From: an uncultured Gemmatimonadota bacterium
GTDB taxonomy: Bacteria > Gemmatimonadota > Gemmatimonadetes > Gemmatimonadales > Gemmatimonadaceae
Direction of reading: 5' to 3'
DNA: 64,000 nucleotides
NCBI GenBank assembly: GCA_902826615.1
Contig: CADEFN010000010.1
Coordinates: forward strand, 1-64,000
The position numbers and the translations under genes were made by a program. Positions 59,418-64,000 of the stretch are shown here, piece by piece; position 1 is the first letter of the stretch; each line of letters begins with the position of its first letter. Below the pieces are notes generated by a model that saw nothing but the letters and a program-made list of their open reading frames with translations, had not been told where the DNA came from and did not search any database.

Positions 59418-62040
59418 CGTCGAGTCTCAGCGTCACCACCGCGTGCGGCCCCACATGGAGCTGCACGCGGTTCTCGTTTGTGGCGAGCGCACCTGACACC
59501 GTCTCATCCAGACGCGCGAGCCAGGCACGGGCAAGCCCTGGCAACGCACACTGCGCCACAACGTGTGAGCCCGTGACGTTGGCAAAGCGCACGATGATGC
59601 CGCGTCCATCTTCCGCCGGCTTGCATGCCAACAGCCGCAGACCGCGCCCCATCAGGGTCACGCCCTCCATTTCACCAATGCTGCCATCCTGTAGGGTGAT
59701 GCCCCGCACGGGAAGCAACACATCCTCTGCCGTGCGCTCGATGGCGTCACGTGTGGCAGGGATATCCGGACCATGCAGCAACACCGCGAGCGTCGCTTGG
59801 AAAGGCCCCTGACATTGCGCGAGTGGCGTGGCCACCGGCCAGCCGGCGTGCCCGGCACGCTCCGGCAAGGACGATCGGCTCAGCTCTCCAACGGCACGAA
59901 GCAGCGTGACCGCAACGTCTCCATCGGGCGTCGCCTCGTACTCGGCGAGTCCATCCGAGAAGACACTCACCCCGCTCGATGCACTGAACAGGGAGACGTA
60001 TCGATGCAGAGGCGCCGTCGGCGGGATGATCTCCACATCGCCAGCCTCGGGCGCCGCCACGCCTGACAGCCGCGTCACCGGACCAAAGGCCGCATCGGCC
60101 AGGTGGGTGCTCGACGCATGGCGCGTGCGAATCACCGCACGGAGTCGGTAGTCTGTCAGGCGGTTGTCGCCGCGGAGGCTCAGCCGTATCCACGGTGCAT
60201 CGGCATCGAGCGAAACGATCACCTTCACGTCTATCGTCGCCGCCGCATGTGTCGTGAGCGCGCCCGTCGCCTGCCCGATCTCGCGTTCGGCGACGGGCAC
60301 GCGAAAGAGCAGCTCCAGCGAGGCGCGAAGCGGGCCACGCTCAGCCACTCGCACTCGCACAATCCTCCCCATCTGGGTGGTGCCGGGCACGGCAGAGTGC
60401 GTGTAGAGATCACCTCGTTCTCCTTGCGACTCAAAACCGAGCACATCGGTGAGTGTACGACCGTCGCGCGAAATGCAGAGGCCATCGGTCTCACTGCACC
60501 ACACCTGCAGCCGCCCATTGTCCAGTACTCCGCCGACGACCTTCACCCGGTGAGGAGGGCGGCGTCGCGAGGCACGTGGGACGATGGGCAGTGTGCACAC
60601 TCCAAGCGGCGGCAGCGACTCGGTGTACACCAGCGCCCGCACTCGCTGCACCAGGAAGTTGCGCGGATACCGACGGGTGTGTTCGTCGCGCACAAAGACC
60701 TGCTCGCTGGACAGGACCTGCATGGGTAGCGCCTGCTCTCCCACCGACACCGCGACCGGCTCGAGCGCGGGCAGATCACTCCCCGACCCCGGCCCCACTG
60801 CCACACGCCCCAGCGCGTAATCAATCTCGACTTCGGCCACACCATTGCGACTGCGCGCCGCCGGATTGGTCAGCACCACCACGGGGTGCGTCGCGTCTGC
60901 TGTCAACCGTTTGGGAGACACGAGGGCGCCGAGGGTGCGATGCCGGAGTTCCGTCGCCAGCTCCTGCGCGCGGCGCATCCGGTCGTCCATGGCGAGCGCG
61001 ACACTATCGACCGAACAGCCGCAGAGCGTGTCATGAGGGTGGCTTTGCAGCACCAGACGCCACGCCGCACTGAGCCCTGCCTCCGGCGTGTTGACCCCTC
61101 GCCACGTCGCCAGCGCCGCCCATGGCTCCACCTCGCCAACGAGGAGCCGTTCCACCCCGGCGTTGGCGCGCTTCTGGGCCGCGCGTGTCGCGAGTGTGCC
61201 CGGCAGGGCCCAGACGTATCCCGGCGAGGCCCGCAACTCTCCCGACACCACCGGCGCCCGGTGCGAGCTGGCAAATTCGGTGAACGCTCGTGCAAAACCC
61301 TGCAGACCCTGCATCACAGCTCGGGCAGGTGCCACGACCTCGGAGAGCGCAGTCCATGCCGTAGTCGCCTGCTCCTGCAGCGCGTGATGGTCCGCGCCGT
61401 TGAGCACAAGCAGCTCACCCGACGTGCTGCGTTCCCCAAGCACCCGTTGCAGCTCGTCCCAGCGGAGTCGCGCGGCGGCCGCATCGGTGGGCAAGTTTGA
61501 GCCGAATTCGTAGCCCGATGGCGGCAAGTGATACAACAGCACTTCAGTGCCGTCGGCTGCTCGCCAGCGAGCCATGTCTCCAGCAGGCCAACCTCGCCCG
61601 CCATATCCCCGCCAGACCACTGCCAGCGGAAACCCGAAGCCCGCGGCAAGTATGGGCGCCACTGCAGGATGCCCAAAGGTGTCGGGGCAATACAACACCG
61701 CCGGCGGAGTGGCCCCGAAAACGCCTACCGCCTTCCGGCCCGCGAGGAGGTTGCGAACCAGGGCCTCACCAGAAGGAATCTGATTGTCGGCAAGCACATA
61801 CCAGGGCCCGGCCTCAATCACCCCCGATTGGAGCGCCGCGGCCAGCGAACTCTGCTGCCCGGAAGCCCAGGAGAGCAGGTCCTCGAGGATCACCCCCTGC
61901 CCGTCGAGCAAAAAGGGATGACCAGACCCGACCACCTCGGCAACCAGGTCCACCAGTCCCACGCGGAACTGCTCGGCGGACTTGTACCATTCGCGGTCCC
62001 AGTGTGTGTGCGGGACCAGGTGCACGCGTGGGTGGCGCAA
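59407..62040 (-). CDS. Glycoside hydrolase family 38 alpha-mannosidase
   Basis: An 877-residue enzyme. The GH38 start H-T-H-W-D-R-E-W gives Zn ligands His11 and Asp15, and the nucleophile Asp120 is in Y-C-P-D-T-F-G-H. A third set is L-N-G-A-D-H-H. The alpha-mannosidase middle domain (S-H-P-H-D-T-L-C-G-C) and the C-terminal beta-sandwich (N-R-L-T-D-Y-R-L-R) follow. Retaining alpha-mannosidases of this group release mannose from mannans or glycoconjugates. There is no signal peptide, so it is likely cytosolic. It is divergent from sodA. Confidence 0.94.
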   Translation of the reverse strand: MRHPRVHLVPHTHWDREWYKSAEQFRVGLVDLVAEVVGSGHPFLLDGQGVILEDLLSWASGQQSSLAAALQSGVIEAGPWYVLADNQIPSGEALVRNLLAGRKAVGVFGATPPAVLYCPDTFGHPAVAPILAAGFGFPLAVVWRGYGGRGWPAGDMARWRAADGTEVLLYHLPPSGYEFGSNLPTDAAAARLRWDELQRVLGERSTSGELLVLNGADHHALQEQATTAWTALSEVVAPARAVMQGLQGFARAFTEFASSHRAPVVSGELRASPGYVWALPGTLATRAAQKRANAGVERLLVGEVEPWAALATWRGVNTPEAGLSAAWRLVLQSHPHDTLCGCSVDSVALAMDDRMRRAQELATELRHRTLGALVSPKRLTADATHPVVVLTNPAARSRNGVAEVEIDYALGRVAVGPGSGSDLPALEPVAVSVGEQALPMQVLSSEQVFVRDEHTRRYPRNFLVQRVRALVYTESLPPLGVCTLPIVPRASRRRPPHRVKVVGGVLDNGRLQVWCSETDGLCISRDGRTLTDVLGFESQGERGDLYTHSAVPGTTQMGRIVRVRVAERGPLRASLELLFRVPVAEREIGQATGALTTHAAATIDVKVIVSLDADAPWIRLSLRGDNRLTDYRLRAVIRTRHASSTHLADAAFGPVTRLSGVAAPEAGDVEIIPPTAPLHRYVSLFSASSGVSVFSDGLAEYEATPDGDVAVTLLRAVGELSRSSLPERAGHAGWPVATPLAQCQGPFQATLAVLLHGPDIPATRDAIERTAEDVLLPVRGITLQDGSIGEMEGVTLMGRGLRLLACKPAEDGRGIIVRFANVTGSHVVAQCALPGLARAWLARLDETVSGALATNENRVQLHVGPHAVVTLRLDATS

Positions 62041-62114
62041 CGATGGGCTCCTGCGGTGAGCGACGGGCCGACGCTCGCGGCCCGGAAAGGGCGCACGTTA
62101 CGTTCGCGCTGATG

Positions 62115-62148
62115 CTTGAGCAACCGGGGCGTTCCCGGTAACCTCAAG
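62115..62148. promoter_or_regulatory. Nested inverted repeat upstream of sodA
   Basis: Two dyads are nested: CTTGAG (62115-62120) with CTCAAG (62143-62148), and ACCGGG (62123-62128) with CCCGGT (62134-62139). The whole ends 22 nt before the sodA ATG. It could be an operator overlapping the promoter or a 5' UTR stem-loop. Confidence 0.45.
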
Positions 62149-62170
62149 ATCTCACCCTGACCCGCAATCC

Positions 62171-62776
62171 ATGCCACACACTCTTGGCGCTCTTCCCTAC
62201 GCCTTCGACGCGCTCGAACCACACATCGATGCGCAGACAATGCAGATCCACCACGGCAAACACCATCAGGCCTACGTCAACAACCTCAACGCGGCGCTCG
62301 ACACCCACGCCGAGTTGCATCAGCAACCCCTCGAAGGGCTGCTCGCCAACTTGAGCGGCCTCCCCGATGACATTCGTAGCGCGGTCCGCAACAACGGTGG
62401 TGGTCACTGGAATCACACCCTGTTCTGGAACTGCATGTCCCCCAAGGGAGGTGGTGAACCCACCGGCGCCCTGGCGGACGGTATCAACGCCGCATTTGGT
62501 GGCTTCGGACGTTTCAAGGAAAAGTTCGCCTCGGCAGGCACGGGACGGTTTGGCTCCGGGTGGGCGTGGCTCATCAACGAGCCCGCTGGTCTTCGCATCG
62601 TGTCCACCGCCAATCAGGACAACCCGATCATGGAAGGCCTTGCCGCGGGGCAGATCCTGCTTGGCCTCGATGTCTGGGAGCACGCCTACTACCTCAAGTA
62701 CCAGAATCGCCGTCCCGACTACATCGCCGCCTGGTGGAATGTGGTGAACTGGTCCGCAGTCAGCGCCCGGCTGTAG
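62171..62776 (+). CDS. sodA: Superoxide dismutase (Mn type, Fe/Mn family)
   Basis: A 201-residue enzyme. Metal ligands are visible: His in M-Q-I-H-H-G-K-H-H, His in [11 protein letters not shown], and Asp and His in L-D-V-W-E-H-A-Y-Y. The G-G-G-H and S-P-K-G-G-G-E-P segments point to a Mn-preferring member rather than the Fe form. It converts superoxide to H2O2 and O2 in the cytoplasm. A strong terminator follows, so it is probably monocistronic. Confidence 0.96.
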   Translation: MPHTLGALPYAFDALEPHIDAQTMQIHHGKHHQAYVNNLNAALDTHAELHQQPLEGLLANLSGLPDDIRSAVRNNGGGHWNHTLFWNCMSPKGGGEPTGALADGINAAFGGFGRFKEKFASAGTGRFGSGWAWLINEPAGLRIVSTANQDNPIMEGLAAGQILLGLDVWEHAYYLKYQNRRPDYIAAWWNVVNWSAVSARL

Positions 62777-62795
62777 CCCCGCGCCTCGAACGCCT

Positions 62796-62835
62796 GGAGC
62801 CCCCCTTCCCACACGAAGGGGGGCTCCTTACTTTT
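62796..62835 (+). terminator. Rho-independent terminator of sodA
   Basis: A perfect 13-bp stem, GGAGCCCCCCTTC with GAAGGGGGGCTCC, encloses a 6-nt loop (62796-62827) and is followed by TTACTTTT. It lies 20 nt after the sodA stop. Confidence 0.92.
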
Positions 62836-62859
62836 CGGATACGCCTTACATGCAATGCC

Positions 62860-63111
62860 ATGACCGACGAGAGCAAGTCGAAGATCACATACAAGGGTCA
62901 GGTGACCGTTCCCAAAATGGTAAGGGAGGCACTCGGCTTGGCCATCGGCGACGAGGTCGCCTTTATTCTCAGGGACGGGAGTGTCTACCTCGAGCCCCGG
63001 AACGTCGACACCCGGGCGCTGCGGGGGGTCGTCAAGCGGAAAGGCAAACCGGTCTCCCTCGACGACATGCAGGCCGCCATCCGCGACGGAGCCACCAAAG
63101 GCGAGCGATGA
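62860..63111 (+). CDS. vapB: AbrB/SpoVT-type antitoxin (VapB-like)
   Basis: An 83-residue protein whose N-terminal half is a swapped-hairpin AbrB domain: K-G-Q-V-T-V-P-K-M-V-R-E-A-L-G and G-D-E-V-A-F-I. The C-terminal tail (D-D-M-Q-A-A-I-R) should wrap around the toxin and block its active site. The stop overlaps the toxin start by 4 nt (ATGA), typical of VapBC pairs. The antitoxin normally represses its own promoter as a complex with the toxin. Start ATG 62860. Confidence 0.92.
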   Translation: MTDESKSKITYKGQVTVPKMVREALGLAIGDEVAFILRDGSVYLEPRNVDTRALRGVVKRKGKPVSLDDMQAAIRDGATKGER

Positions 63112-63506
63112 TTGCCCTCGACACCAATGTCCTGGTGCGCTTCCTCGCCGACGACGATCCCGTCCAGTCCGCCATCGCCGCCCGCATCGTCGACCGGGCC
63201 ATTGCCGCCAGCGAACCCCTCTTCATACCCACGGTGGTGCTTGTCGAGACCATCTGGGTGCTGGCGCGCGCGTACAAGGTGTCGCGACCGGAGCTGGTGC
63301 AGATCGTCGACTCAATTGTACGGGCGCGACACTTCGACTTCGCCGATGAAACGCTGGTGAGCCGCGCCTCGCGCGCCTACCGGGCCGGCACCGCCGACTT
63401 CTCTGACTACCTCATCCTCGAAGAGACCAAAGGCAGCGAAGCCGACGTATTACTCACCTTCGACAAGGCACTCTGGAAGGAGCCGGGCGCTCGCAAAGCC
63501 GAGTAG
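63108..63506 (+). CDS. vapC: PIN-domain ribonuclease toxin (VapC-like)
   Basis: A 132-residue PIN domain. The acidic catalytic residues are visible: Asp5 (A-L-D-T-N-V), Glu47 (L-V-E-T-I-W), Asp97/Asp100 (A-D-F-S-D-Y) and Asp119 (T-F-D-K). VapC toxins cut tRNA or rRNA when freed from the antitoxin. It is coupled to the preceding antitoxin and convergent with speA. Confidence 0.93.
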   Translation: MIALDTNVLVRFLADDDPVQSAIAARIVDRAIAASEPLFIPTVVLVETIWVLARAYKVSRPELVQIVDSIVRARHFDFADETLVSRASRAYRAGTADFSDYLILEETKGSEADVLLTFDKALWKEPGARKAE

Positions 63507-63512
63507 GGCCGT

Positions 63513-63533
63513 GCCGCGCGCCTAACGCGCGGC
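63513..63533. terminator. Hairpin between convergent vapC and speA
   Basis: GCCGCGCG-CCTAA-CGCGCGGC is an 8-bp perfect stem that also contains the speA stop codon (TAG on the minus strand at 63524-63522). Its place between two convergent 3' ends suggests a shared, bidirectional terminator, although no U-tract is present. Confidence 0.55.
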
Positions 63534-64000
63534 CTCACCTTCGAGGTAGGTGTACCCCTCGAGCCCAGCCACATACTCGGCGATGTAGGTGTTGGCCTCC
63601 TGCCGCGAGATGTCCCTGGCGTTGGCCACCTTCCGCCGGAACGTCGTCAGCAGGTCCGAGGCACTGAACTGTACGTAGTTCAGCACTTCCGTGACCGTAT
63701 CGCCGTGGACGAGGTGCGTGAGTTCGTACCCGTTTTCGGTGAGACGCACGTGTACGGCGTTGGTGTCCCCAAAGAGATTGTGCAAGTCTCCGAGGATTTC
63801 CTGGTACGCCCCGGTCAGAAAGATGCCAAGGATGTAGTCCTCGCCGTCCCTGAACTTGTGCAGCTCGAGACTCGGCTTCCCTTCTTTCCCGCCGACAAAG
63901 CGGTCGATCTTCCCGTCCGAGTCACACGACATGTCCTGCAGGGTGCCACGCCGGTCGGGTTTCTCATTCAGCCGGTGCACCGGCATGATGGGAAAGAGCT
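63522..64000 (-). CDS. speA: Biosynthetic arginine decarboxylase, C-terminal part
   Basis: The minus-strand frame is open to the right edge; the window holds the last 158 codons or so. The sequence P-I-M-P-V-H-R-L-N-E-K-P, C-D-S-D-G-K-I-D and G-A-Y-Q-E-I-L-G-D-L-H-N-L-F-G-D-T matches the C-terminal region of SpeA (a PLP, fold type III enzyme with a greenback barrel); the Cys and the following acidic residues line the active site. It decarboxylates arginine to agmatine for polyamine synthesis. The 5' part, including the PLP-lysine, is outside the window. Confidence 0.95.
   Translation of the reverse strand, partial: LFPIMPVHRLNEKPDRRGTLQDMSCDSDGKIDRFVGGKEGKPSLELHKFRDGEDYILGIFLTGAYQEILGDLHNLFGDTNAVHVRLTENGYELTHLVHGDTVTEVLNYVQFSASDLLTTFRRKVANARDISRQEANTYIAEYVAGLEGYTYLEGEAAR

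Overview
The window is a GC-rich bacterial chromosome segment (by eye about two thirds G+C) that reads most naturally as Gemmatimonadota, probably close to Gemmatimonas. The pointers are a Ser/Thr kinase with a C-terminal TolB-like domain, an orphan FtsX/MacB-type permease of the ADOP kind, a complete alternative complex III operon, and many lipoproteins and secreted beta-rich proteins. The assignment rests on gene content only. No rRNA, CRISPR array, integrase, transposase or prophage was found. The single RNA gene is a tRNA-Ala(UGC).

Layout. 1-7.2 kb: cut-off peroxiredoxin, tRNA-Ala, zinc-ribbon thioredoxin, TolB-type kinase, secreted protein, Tat-exported DsrE-like protein and ADOP permease. 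7.2-15.2 kb (minus strand): alternative complex III operon actA-actB-actC-actD-actE-actF, with a CRP/FNR-type palindrome upstream of actA and two inverted arrays of a 9-bp repeat, one after actF and one inside the operon before actE. 15.3-20.1 kb: a TIM-barrel hydrolase, a DUF4397 lipoprotein, an AI-2E family protein with an SRPBCC protein, and an FMN reductase. 20.3-26.5 kb: a two-component cluster with a triple-PAS hybrid kinase, a ChpT-like phosphotransferase candidate, a NarL-type regulator, a degenerate kinase with a receiver partner, and another receiver.

26.8-32.1 kb: outer-membrane protein, L,D-transpeptidase, CsbD-like protein, membrane proteins and NhaA. 32.1-40 kb: an envelope and metal/ion block: TspO, CPH-type copper ATPase and OmpA lipoprotein on the minus strand, then Dps, CsbD-like protein and a P2-type ATPase on the plus strand. 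40.3-48.6 kb: one giant cyclic beta-1,2-glucan synthase gene.

48.7-57.8 kb: a tightly coupled minus-strand operon (solute-binding lipoprotein, heparinase II/III-like lyase, SPOUT RNA methylase, PLP aminotransferase, amidohydrolase) facing two divergent Dpp/Opp-type permeases. 57.9-59.4 kb: a run of small genes (DUF937, dodecin, LysM, lipoprotein). 59.4-64 kb: GH38 alpha-mannosidase, Mn-type superoxide dismutase, a VapBC-type toxin-antitoxin pair and the 3' part of arginine decarboxylase.

Together the genes suggest an aerobic, stress-hardened heterotroph: ACIII feeds quinol electrons to an oxidase encoded elsewhere, and SOD, Dps, thioredoxin and peroxiredoxin handle oxidative stress. The 40-62 kb stretch is enriched for glycan synthesis and breakdown. 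The most notable non-gene signals are the nonamer arrays, one of which encodes the hydrophobic core of the ActE signal peptide, the CRP-like site before actA, and a heptamer GTTAGGC/GCCTAAC that recurs inside genes and brings in the otherwise rare Leu codon TTA.
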